Source: Rheinheimera sp.
GTDB lineage: Bacteria; Pseudomonadota; Gammaproteobacteria; Enterobacterales; Alteromonadaceae
Length of the DNA stretch: 32,583 nt
Direction of reading: 5' to 3'
Assembly: GCF_030824435.1 (NCBI RefSeq)
Contig: NZ_JAVBXS010000053.1
Location: 1 to 32,583, forward strand
The translations under genes were made by a program, and so were the position numbers. Shown here one piece after another: positions 1 through 6,666 of the stretch (position 1 is its first letter; every line of letters begins with the position of its first letter). The notes beneath the pieces were generated by a model. It did no database searches and had not been told where the DNA came from. It worked only from the letters and a program-made list of their open reading frames with translations.

Positions 1-29
1 AATCATATAGATAAAATAGTTTTTTGGGT

Positions 30-45
30 TGGCACAGCAATTGTA
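30..45 (+). promoter_or_regulatory. Candidate sigma-54 promoter
   Basis: TGGCAC, five bases, then TTGTA places GG and GT exactly ten bases apart, the -24/-12 spacing of RpoN promoters (consensus TGGCACG-N4-TTGCW). The last C of the -12 GC is T, and the base after TGGCAC is A rather than G. It lies 48 bases upstream of the first start codon. A site of the same form with the same GT variant occurs at 646-661. No activator-binding site was identified. The spacing and near-match are seen; promoter function is inferred. Confidence 0.4.
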
Positions 46-92
46 ATAACAGATTGTCGTTCGTTAATTAAATTGCCAACAAGGAAACTATC

Positions 93-362
93 ATGAAAAC
101 TTTTAACACTGCTTTACTGGTTACAACACTGATGTTTGGTTCTTTTAATACTTTTGCTGCCGAACCTGCTACCGAATTATCGTCACAATTGACTCAGGTT
201 TTAAGCACTCAGGTGATGGAAGTCAGCAACAATATTCAGCAACAGATTGCGGCTTCAATTGAAGCGACAGTTGCGGAAATGGTCATCAGCGTTGAAGACA
301 CTCTGAGCCAGGCTCCGGCACAAAACAACACTGCAGAGCAGTCTGTAGCCGCCGTGGAGTAA
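93..362 (+). CDS. Small secreted hypothetical protein
   Basis: An 89-residue protein of no family I recognise. The N-terminus is a typical Sec signal peptide: Lys2, a hydrophobic core over residues 7-17 and a likely cut after the AlaAla at 22-23. The mature part is about 66 residues, acidic, Gln/Ser/Thr/Ala-rich, with no Cys or aromatic residues. Its regular hydrophobic spacing suggests an amphipathic helix or coiled coil. The AAGGAAA ribosome site about 6 bases before the ATG fixes the start. A sigma-54-like site lies upstream, and a 42-residue membrane ORF begins four bases after the stop. Export to the periplasm is likely; the function is unknown. Confidence 0.7.
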   Translation: MKTFNTALLVTTLMFGSFNTFAAEPATELSSQLTQVLSTQVMEVSNNIQQQIAASIEATVAEMVISVEDTLSQAPAQNNTAEQSVAAVE

Positions 363-365
363 CGT

Positions 366-494
366 ATGTTGATCACACCCTTCGAATTGCTGGCGCTGTT
401 TTTAATGCCGGTGCTGAGTGTGTTTGGGATCTGGTTATGCTCACTCTGGTTGTTACCAAACACTGATATTCCCCCTAAAACCCGGTCTTTGTAG
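366..494 (+). CDS. Possible 42-aa single-pass membrane protein
   Basis: A short ORF with a good Shine-Dalgarno site (GGAG at 355-358, six or seven bases before the ATG) that overlaps the end of the preceding gene. The product begins MLITPFELLALFLMPVLSVF and has one strongly hydrophobic segment over about residues 8-30, then a short tail with Lys and Arg. The stop codon lies in the loop of the terminator at 477-511, so the gene fills the whole space between its neighbour and the terminator. Spacing, ribosome site and composition support translation; no homologue is known to me. It may act with the secreted protein before it. Confidence 0.45.
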   Translation: MLITPFELLALFLMPVLSVFGIWLCSLWLLPNTDIPPKTRSL

Positions 495-511
495 TACCGG
501 GTTTTCTTTTT
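477..511 (+). terminator. Intrinsic terminator
   Basis: AAAACCCGGT (477-486) pairs perfectly with ACCGGGTTTT (496-505) across a 9-base loop and is followed by CTTTTTG. It ends the transcript of the two small ORFs at 93-494. Confidence 0.9.
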
Positions 512-645
512 GCAGTTATTGTCAGATTTCCTCCTTTTTAGTGGTTTCCCTCATTTTTTAGTCAAATTTATCTTTATTGCCAAAGATATTTTGCACGACA
601 TGTAGTTATTTGTTTAAAAACATAGGCTTATAGTTATTTCTGTTG

Positions 646-661
646 TGGCATGCCTTTTGTA
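646..661 (+). promoter_or_regulatory. Candidate sigma-54 promoter before the PspC gene
   Basis: TGGCATG, four bases, TTGTA: GG (647-648) and GT (659-660) are ten bases apart, as in the site at 30-45 and in RpoN promoters generally. There are two departures from consensus. In enterobacteria psp genes are transcribed by sigma-54 with PspF (established), so a site 51 bases before a PspC-domain gene makes sense, though no pspF or pspA is in view. The 217 bases between 495 and 711 contain no gene; this is the only signal I see there. Confidence 0.4.
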
Positions 662-711
662 CCTTGTTATCTGACATCTATTTTTAACAACAGCCAAGCG
701 CCGAGGTATTT

Positions 712-918
712 ATGAGCAGAACAAAAGAACACAACTGGTATTGCAACAAAGCACACAAAAAAATTGCTGGTGTATGTGCAGGCTTTGCTGCCTTTTACCA
801 GCAACCAAGGTGGTTAGTCCGGGTGTTGGCGATATTGTTGTTATTAACCTTCCCGGTAGCCGCAGTTGCAGCCTATTTATTGGCGGCTTGCTTGTTACCT
901 GATCGTTATGTGCTCTGA
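712..918 (+). CDS. PspC-domain membrane protein
   Basis: A 68-residue PspC-domain protein. Residues 16-31 carry the family core (KKIAGVCAGFAAFY), in which a basic segment precedes a Gly-rich amphipathic helix. One transmembrane stretch follows at about residues 37-60, and the protein ends with Leu-Pro-Asp-Arg. Full-length enterobacterial PspC is about 119 residues, so this is the short, domain-only form. In that family PspC is an inner-membrane sensor of envelope stress; the role here is inferred by homology. GAGG at 703-706 supports the ATG. A 46-base gap separates it from the copper chaperone gene, so co-transcription with the genes up to 3127 is plausible. Confidence 0.82.
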   Translation: MSRTKEHNWYCNKAHKKIAGVCAGFAAFYQQPRWLVRVLAILLLLTFPVAAVAAYLLAACLLPDRYVL

Positions 919-964
919 ATGTGGATGATGTAAGATGAGGGCAGTTCAGCATCAGGAGCTTGCC

Positions 965-1390
965 ATGCCTTTGTTTTTTGCCCTCATTATTTTATTGAAT
1001 AGTTTTGTGGTTGATGCCACAGAACTTGAATTTAGTAACGCCACTGTGCGTCAGCCTCTCCCCGGGAAATCGCTGAGTGCCGGATATTTTTCGGTGTCAA
1101 ATCCTGGTGTAAACAACATTCAGTTGGTTGCGGCCAGTAGTGACTGGTTTGAACGTGTTGAATTGCATCAGCACAGCATGCATAACGGCATGATGCGAAT
1201 GGAAAAAGTTGAAAGTTTTCAGGTTCAGGCCGGTGAACAACTGCATTTACAGCCAGGTGGGTTGCATCTGATGCTGTTTAAGCCTAAATATGAATTAACC
1301 TTAGGGGCAAAGGTACCTATTCAAATCCGCGCTGCTGATGGCCAGCAGTGGCAAATCTCTGCTGTAGTCACCAGAATTCCAACCCAATAA
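965..1390 (+). CDS. PCu(A)C-type periplasmic copper chaperone
   Basis: A 141-residue protein of the PCu(A)C family (formerly DUF461), periplasmic Cu(I) chaperones that supply copper to cytochrome oxidase or other cuproenzymes. Residues 1-17 form a signal peptide with a likely cut after Val-Asp-Ala. The family's His/Met ligands are visible: a His and Met cluster (HQHSMHNGMMRM) in the middle and His-Leu-Met about 25 residues later, followed by Leu-Phe. The frame is open from 935, but AGGAG at 954-958 is six bases before ATG 965 and only that start leaves a clean signal peptide. The DUF2333 gene begins 12 bases after the stop. Confidence 0.85.
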   Translation: MPLFFALIILLNSFVVDATELEFSNATVRQPLPGKSLSAGYFSVSNPGVNNIQLVAASSDWFERVELHQHSMHNGMMRMEKVESFQVQAGEQLHLQPGGLHLMLFKPKYELTLGAKVPIQIRAADGQQWQISAVVTRIPTQ

Positions 1391-1402
1391 CCGGAGTCAC
1401 AG

Positions 1403-2380
1403 ATGCAAAAAGTAAAGCTGGCCATATTGATCAGTAGTCTGGTGCTTGTACTGTTTTACGCCATGGCGGTTTGGCATAGCAGTGAACCCGATACTTTTGA
1501 TGTAGTGGCCGAAGCCAATCAGTCGGCACAGGGTATTAAACCTGCAGTGGGTTACACCACAACCCACACTTTGGTGCACGTGACAGAGGTATTGCTCCAT
1601 AAATCAGGCGGTTATCTATCAAATGATGTGTTACCACCTTTTGTGATGCTGGACAATATGCCGGCGTGGGAGTTGGGCGCTCTGGAAATGATCCGCGATT
1701 TAGCTTTGTCGATGCGCACTGACATCAGCCGTTCCCAGTCGCAATCGGTAGAGAACTCATTTTTGAAACTGGCACAACCCAAACTGAATATTGACCATCG
1801 CAGCTGGGCTGTGCCTGCTGCTGAAGATGAATATGCCGAAGCTTTGCGCTTGTTGCGCTCTTACCGCCAGGCGCTGAATGACCCCAACAACAGAGAGCAT
1901 CAGTTTTACGCCAGAGCCGATAATTTGCGTGACTGGCTGAAGGCGGTTGAAAAACGACTGGGCAGTTACAGTCAGCGTTTAAGCGCCAGCGTGGGGCAGG
2001 ACAGGTTGAATACCGATCTTGCCGGCGATGCACAAGCACGTCAATCCACAGTCACACCTGCGGAACAACTGATCAAAACCAATTGGTGGCGGATTGACGA
2101 TGAGTTTTATGAAGCCCGCGGTGCGGCCTGGGCCTTGTTGCACTTTTTAAAAGCGATAGAAGTTGATTTTGCCGATGTATTGGCCAAAAAAAATGCCACT
2201 GTCAGTTTACAGCAGATCATTCGTGAGCTTGAAGCAACCCAACAAACAGTCTGGAGCCCTATGGTGCTCAATGGCAGCGGTTTTGGCTTGCTCGCCAATC
2301 ACTCACTGGTCATGGCAAACTATATTTCAAGAGCTAATGCTGCTCTGATTGAACTTTCAGAATTATTGTCACAAGGATAA
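1403..2380 (+). CDS. DUF2333 family membrane-anchored protein
   Basis: A 325-residue protein matching the DUF2333 family of gammaproteobacteria, whose function is not established. It has one N-terminal transmembrane anchor (residues 6-24), followed by a mostly helical domain exposed to the periplasm. Recognisable segments are the region around HVTEVLLHKSGGYLSNDV (residues 58-75), typical of the family, and Asp/Trp-rich helices. The length is close to the family's usual ~330. GGAG six bases before the ATG fixes the start. It sits 12 bases after the copper chaperone and 3 bases before the outer-membrane gene, so the three are almost certainly one operon. Confidence 0.8.
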   Translation: MQKVKLAILISSLVLVLFYAMAVWHSSEPDTFDVVAEANQSAQGIKPAVGYTTTHTLVHVTEVLLHKSGGYLSNDVLPPFVMLDNMPAWELGALEMIRDLALSMRTDISRSQSQSVENSFLKLAQPKLNIDHRSWAVPAAEDEYAEALRLLRSYRQALNDPNNREHQFYARADNLRDWLKAVEKRLGSYSQRLSASVGQDRLNTDLAGDAQARQSTVTPAEQLIKTNWWRIDDEFYEARGAAWALLHFLKAIEVDFADVLAKKNATVSLQQIIRELEATQQTVWSPMVLNGSGFGLLANHSLVMANYISRANAALIELSELLSQG

Positions 2381-2383
2381 TGC

Positions 2384-3127
2384 ATGAGAATTTTATTACC
2401 GCTGCTTGGTGCCGGCATGTTGTTGAGCAGCCCCGTTGTTTCGGCTGATGTATTGGGTCTGACAGTCGGTGCTGAGTGGTGGCAGGCCAACCCGGACGGC
2501 AATGCCGGTGACACAGGTTTCAGCCAGCCACTCAATTTTGACGACGACAGTCATAGTGCTTTTTATGCTGCATTTGAACATCCAATCCCTTTATTACCTA
2601 ATGTGATGATGCGTCGCCAAACCCTGAGTTTTCAGGGCGACACCACTTTACCCGGCGAATTGCGGTTGCACGATATGGTCTATCAGGCACAAAGTCAGGT
2701 CAGGAACCAGCTGAGTCTCGAATATACCGACGCCAGTCTGTATTACGAACTGCTGGACAATGACATCCTGAGTCTGGATATGGGGGTGACAGCCCGATTC
2801 CTGCAATCTGATGTCAGTGTGACTCAGACTACAACAGTGAGCCGTGGTGTTTCGACGCCGCTGCCAATGTTATATGGTCAGGCTGTTGTTGGTGTATTTG
2901 GTACTAACTCCAGCTTGTTTTTCAGCGGTAATTATGGTCGTTATGATGGTCATCAAATGTCTGATCTGCGGGCCGGTTTTGCCTACGAATGGATAGATTT
3001 GGCAGCATTTTCGTTGTCGGTGAAATTAGGAGTACAACGACTGGACCTGGAGCTCAACAGCGAAGACCGGATGGACCTGGATTTGTTGGCTGATGGTGTT
3101 TTTATCGGCCTGGAAGCTGATTTTTAA
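2384..3127 (+). CDS. TIGR04219-type outer-membrane beta-barrel protein
   Basis: A 247-residue exported protein. Residues 1-21 form a signal peptide ending Ser-Ala-Asp. The mature start, with Gly-Ala-Glu-Trp-Trp and Gly residues, then alternating hydrophobic/polar strands and a C-terminal Phe (EADF), are hallmarks of an outer-membrane barrel recognised by BAM. The pattern fits the TIGR04219 family of Vibrio, Shewanella and relatives, whose role is unknown. AAGGA about seven bases before the ATG supports the start. It is the last gene of the cluster starting at 712 or 965. A 13-bp inverted repeat follows at 3144-3187. Confidence 0.78.
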   Translation: MRILLPLLGAGMLLSSPVVSADVLGLTVGAEWWQANPDGNAGDTGFSQPLNFDDDSHSAFYAAFEHPIPLLPNVMMRRQTLSFQGDTTLPGELRLHDMVYQAQSQVRNQLSLEYTDASLYYELLDNDILSLDMGVTARFLQSDVSVTQTTTVSRGVSTPLPMLYGQAVVGVFGTNSSLFFSGNYGRYDGHQMSDLRAGFAYEWIDLAAFSLSVKLGVQRLDLELNSEDRMDLDLLADGVFIGLEADF

Positions 3128-3143
3128 ACCAGGCCATAACAGA

Positions 3144-3187
3144 ACCGGCGTATTGTAGGTTGTTGTTCGCACAGACAATACGCCGGT
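3144..3187 (+). terminator. 13-bp inverted repeat downstream of the operon
   Basis: ACCGGCGTATTGT (3144-3156) and ACAATACGCCGGT (3175-3187) are perfect complements around an 18-base loop. No run of T follows, so it is not a canonical intrinsic terminator. It could be a Rho-related 3' end, an mRNA-stabilising hairpin or a protein-binding palindrome. It lies 40 bases before the start of the next forward gene. Confidence 0.5.
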
Positions 3188-3226
3188 GAAGTGAAAACCT
3201 TGTAGTTCAATCGGTGCACCATTATA

Positions 3227-5419
3227 GTGAGGTATCAGATTGGATCGGTTTTTCTCAGCATGAAGCAGCTTTTTATTCGCCCTCTGTGGCCATTAGTCCT
3301 ATTGGCCCTTGTTGTTGTTATTTCTGTAGTGGCATCCTGGTTATCGTTACAGCTGTGGCAGCAACAACAGAACACAGCTTATCTGCAACAACTCAGTCGT
3401 CATGCAGCCTTACTCGCTATGCATCCGCTGCGTGAGCACAACGCTCAGGCACTCAATCAGACGTTACAGGCTTTACAACAACATAGCGTGCAGCCGTTAC
3501 GGGCTATGGCAGTGTATGATAAAAACCAGCAACTATTTGCGGCAACCGCAGGTGCTGAAGCTGTGTTGAGCAACTATTCACCTTTACCTTCAGTCAGCCA
3601 GCCCGTGGCTTTTGCCGACGGTGTGCAGTTGTTCAGCGTGCCGGTCTGGGCCGATATGGTGCAATTAGGGCGCCTGGATAAACCAGCCCCTGCCATAAGC
3701 TCTGAACAGCTGGGTCATTTGTTACTGGTGGCCGAATCACAACCTTTAGCCCCGTCCTGGTTAATGTTGCCCATATGCATCCAGGTTTTTGTTGGCGGCA
3801 TACTGCTGTATTGGTGGTTGCGGAAAAAACGGCAAAAAAGCCAACGTCAGCAGTTACTGTTGAGCCAGCAACTGCAGCAAGGAGCAACGGTTGAACTGTC
3901 AGGCGATGAGTTTGTAATATTAATTGAAGCTTGGCAACAGCAACAGCAGCGTGTTCAGCACCAACTACGTGCTGTGTCGCGTGATGCAGAGCTTCGGTTG
4001 CAACAACAAGAGCAGCTGCACGCCCATACAGCTGAAAACTTATTGCAGCTGCAGCAAAGTCATCATCAGCTGCAGCAACACAGCAAGTCCTGTGATCAAC
4101 AATTAAAGTTCTGGCTGGAGTTGTGTCATAGATCCGATACGCTCAGTGCCACAGAACTTCGCAGCAAAATTCAGGCGCTGCAGCTGTTATCTCAGCTGCA
4201 TGCCCCGGATTTTGTGTTGCAACCGGACCATCTCTGGCTACCGGACTGGTTGGGTCAACATGCAGCACCCTGGTTTGGCAACAACCAAATCCCGGAACAA
4301 TTTGTGTTTGATGAGGATCCGCAAGCGTACCAATATAAAATTAATATCGATACCCGCCTGCTGAATGTGTTGTGCCAGATTTTTATCTGTTATTGCCAGC
4401 AGGCTGCGGCCGGGCAGGATATTTTGTTTAGCTATCGCTTACGCGAAGTGCCACAAAAACAACTCAAACTGACATTTAAATATACCGGTGCAGGTTTTTC
4501 CCCACGCTGGCGTCAGCTATTGCTGGCGCAACCAGACTCTGTACTGACACTGGATGATGTGGAAGCAGAAGTGGCGAGACTGTTGCTGCAGGCATTGCAT
4601 GGTAGTATTTCGCTGAATTCTCTGGAGGATTTAGGTACTCAGCTGGAGATCCTGTTGCCGTTATCCTGGCAAAAAACCAGCCAGTCGAAATTATGTCAGT
4701 CGGTGCTGGTGCTTGATGAACGCCCTTGTCGTTTACCCCTGTTAAAACAATCCCTGGCCGCCATTGGCGAACAGGTACACAGTGTTGCAACTTTAAGTGC
4801 GTTACCTGAAGCGGTGCAATTACGGCTGGTTGATTTAGTGGTGGTGGTGCTTCCGGAAGAATCGGCGCAGTTGCAAGCCGATGCTGAGGTGCTGAACGCA
4901 CTGGAACTAAGATATCAGTTGTTGTTTTTTGCATCTGACAAAGCCAGACTTTTGTGGCAACCGCTGTTAAATAGCAAGTTGCAGTCAATGCCATTGCTGC
5001 TAAGTCAGGTCAGTCATGCCTTGCAGCATTCCAATGAGTTGGGCAATCAGCAACTGCTGGTTGTTGACGATAACCTGACCAATCTTAAATATGTACAGGC
5101 AATGTTAGCTGGCGGAGGTTTGCGCATAGATATCGCCATGACAGGACATGAAGCCATTAAAATGGCCGCTAACAACAGATATCAGCTCATTTTAATGGAT
5201 ATTCAGTTACCTGATTTGTCAGGCACAGAAGTTACCAAAAGGATCAGGCAATTACGCCATCACCAGCAAACGGCTATTCTGGCTTTTACTGCACACGCAT
5301 TGCCGGATGAAATTGCCAGTTTCAGGCTGGCGGGTATGGATGATGTGCTTATTAAACCGCTGGACACCCAAAAAATTGCTCATATTCTGACCAGGCTCAA
5401 CCCGGCTGATGAAAGCTAA
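3227..5419 (+). CDS. BarA-like hybrid membrane protein with degenerate kinase core and intact receiver
   Basis: A 730-residue (from GTG 3227) two-component protein. In order: transmembrane 1 at ~21-43; a periplasmic region whose segment RAMAVYDKNQQLF (92-104) resembles the sensor domain of BarA; transmembrane 2 at ~178-198; a Gln-rich coiled coil to ~295; a degraded kinase region; a decayed receiver at ~490-600; and a good receiver at ~608-725 (Asp614/615, phospho-acceptor Asp658, Thr688, Lys710). The dimerisation box lacks the His-Glu-x-Arg-Thr-Pro motif. The N-box (RLLNVLCQIFICYC) lacks the metal-binding Asn, and the DxGxG motif reads YTGAG, so ATP binding and autophosphorylation are doubtful. 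BarA's HPt domain is also missing. ATG 3260 is an alternative start giving 719 residues; neither start has a strong ribosome site. Confidence 0.75.
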   Translation: MRYQIGSVFLSMKQLFIRPLWPLVLLALVVVISVVASWLSLQLWQQQQNTAYLQQLSRHAALLAMHPLREHNAQALNQTLQALQQHSVQPLRAMAVYDKNQQLFAATAGAEAVLSNYSPLPSVSQPVAFADGVQLFSVPVWADMVQLGRLDKPAPAISSEQLGHLLLVAESQPLAPSWLMLPICIQVFVGGILLYWWLRKKRQKSQRQQLLLSQQLQQGATVELSGDEFVILIEAWQQQQQRVQHQLRAVSRDAELRLQQQEQLHAHTAENLLQLQQSHHQLQQHSKSCDQQLKFWLELCHRSDTLSATELRSKIQALQLLSQLHAPDFVLQPDHLWLPDWLGQHAAPWFGNNQIPEQFVFDEDPQAYQYKINIDTRLLNVLCQIFICYCQQAAAGQDILFSYRLREVPQKQLKLTFKYTGAGFSPRWRQLLLAQPDSVLTLDDVEAEVARLLLQALHGSISLNSLEDLGTQLEILLPLSWQKTSQSKLCQSVLVLDERPCRLPLLKQSLAAIGEQVHSVATLSALPEAVQLRLVDLVVVVLPEESAQLQADAEVLNALELRYQLLFFASDKARLLWQPLLNSKLQSMPLLLSQVSHALQHSNELGNQQLLVVDDNLTNLKYVQAMLAGGGLRIDIAMTGHEAIKMAANNRYQLILMDIQLPDLSGTEVTKRIRQLRHHQQTAILAFTAHALPDEIASFRLAGMDDVLIKPLDTQKIAHILTRLNPADES

Positions 5420-6329
5420 TGACGTCAGCCAGCATTTGTTGTAAAGCTTGCCAGTATTGCTGATTTGGCTGGCTGCTTAACAGAGGTAACAGTTCTGCAC
5501 CGACGCTGGTAAATTTATAATATTGCAATACCACCCCCTGATGTCTGGTTCGCCCCTGTAAAAGCTGCTGATGGTAATACCATTGCAGCTGTTGGTTTTT
5601 ACCAAGCTCACCACTTTCTATCTCTGATTGATGCAGCAGGCCCAGATCAATCAGGTTCAAAATTTGCGGATAAGTTAAACCAAACTGACTCAGATTCAAC
5701 AGACCACGGTTTTTACCTGCCAGCCAGCGCCATAACGATCCCTGTTGTACATAACCAAAATAGATATGTGCCGGTTCCTGACTTTTAATACGGCAACTCA
5801 GGCTGGCGGCCAGCTGCAAAGCAATGGCGTCTTTGTAGCCCATTTGTTTGAGCAGATGCAGGGTTTTTAATGAAAAGCTGCCGGGATTACTGATCTCTCC
5901 AGCCAGAATTTTTGCCCAGAGTTTTTGCATACTTTGGCTGGAAATATCTAAAACCAGCTCACAATAAGCCTGAAACCAGTCCGGGTCGACATCCTGGGCA
6001 GTGAGGATTTCGGTGCAGTAATCCAGTGCCAGAGTCATCACTTTTTCCAGGTTCAACTGTTGTTGTTCCTGCCGCATCTGAATACGACGACTGGCGCGTT
6101 CTGTAACAGATAAGCTGGCAAAAATTTCGTGTTCAGCCAGAACCACACCAGCTCTGCTGCTTAGTTGCTGATGTTTGTCGATAAAGCTGGCTGTGCCGGG
6201 AGAAGTATCCAGTGGCAGCGGCTGAGTGCCATGACGCACGCTGCCAGCAGCCTGCAGATCAGCGCCCAGCTGTTTTTTGGCCAGCTGTCGTAGTTTTTGT
6301 TGACCAGACAACGTCTGTACCTTTGTCAT
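5397..6329 (-). CDS. TIGR03899 family protein
   Basis: A 310-residue cytoplasmic protein with no signal peptide or membrane segment. The central part (about residues 85-190) has the features I associate with TIGR03899: a Gln-rich stretch, Asn-Leu-Glu, Asp-Pro-Asp-Trp-Phe at ~114-118, Met-Gln-Lys-Leu-Trp-Ala-Lys-Ile-Leu, and Pro-Gly-Ser-Phe-Ser. The function of the family is unknown. GGGAAG just before the ATG supports the start. Its 3' end overlaps the convergent hybrid-kinase gene by 23 bases (5397-5419), so both coding ends and any terminators lie inside the other gene. Confidence 0.7.
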   Translation of the reverse strand: MTKVQTLSGQQKLRQLAKKQLGADLQAAGSVRHGTQPLPLDTSPGTASFIDKHQQLSSRAGVVLAEHEIFASLSVTERASRRIQMRQEQQQLNLEKVMTLALDYCTEILTAQDVDPDWFQAYCELVLDISSQSMQKLWAKILAGEISNPGSFSLKTLHLLKQMGYKDAIALQLAASLSCRIKSQEPAHIYFGYVQQGSLWRWLAGKNRGLLNLSQFGLTYPQILNLIDLGLLHQSEIESGELGKNQQLQWYYHQQLLQGRTRHQGVVLQYYKFTSVGAELLPLLSSQPNQQYWQALQQMLADVISFHQPG

Positions 6330-6666
6330 AGCTTCCCATTTATCTTTGCTGTAACAGCTGTTTTGTCGCCTGTTGAGTGACTGGGTATCGGCTCAAATTG
6401 CCCATACTGAAACTAACTTTAACTAAACCAATCAATTTATTGTTATTTTTATGAATTTAAAAGGTAATTTCTTATTCGGCATTGAGGTCAATACCGACAA
6501 AATGATTGCAATTTTTAACTAAGCGTATAGTGTAATAAGTTAGACAACAAGCTGGCTGCCGGCTTCACTGACAAGGCGTGCAGGTGTGAAGTCGGTGCAG
6601 ATCCTGTCCCTTTGAAAAGAGAGGAAATTGTGCCAGACATTCGGACTCAATGGATAAGGTCGTAAC
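6330..6666. other. Divergent intergenic region with structured leader
   Basis: 337 bases between the reverse TIGR03899 gene and the forward phosphodiesterase gene, AT-rich in the middle (about 6410-6540). An imperfect hairpin lies in the likely leader of the phosphodiesterase: CCGGCTTCAC (6559-6568) against GTGAAGTCGG (6586-6595), nine of ten pairs plus one G-T, with short flanking CTG/CAG pairing. It does not match the GEMM c-di-GMP riboswitch or cobalamin riboswitch pattern by eye. Promoters for both genes must lie here, but no box pair is convincing. Confidence 0.5.

Noticed and set aside
3840-4100. CAG/CAA-rich repeat expansion
   Set aside because: This is the Gln-rich coiled coil of the BarA-like protein, with irregular codon order and no tandem unit.
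4476-4994. 172-residue reverse ORF inside the BarA-like gene
   Set aside because: Antisense shadow of a well-supported gene, with no ribosome site or recognisable motif.
6540-6666. Known c-di-GMP or cobalamin riboswitch ahead of the phosphodiesterase
   Set aside because: The conserved core motifs of those riboswitches are not seen; only a simple hairpin is visible.
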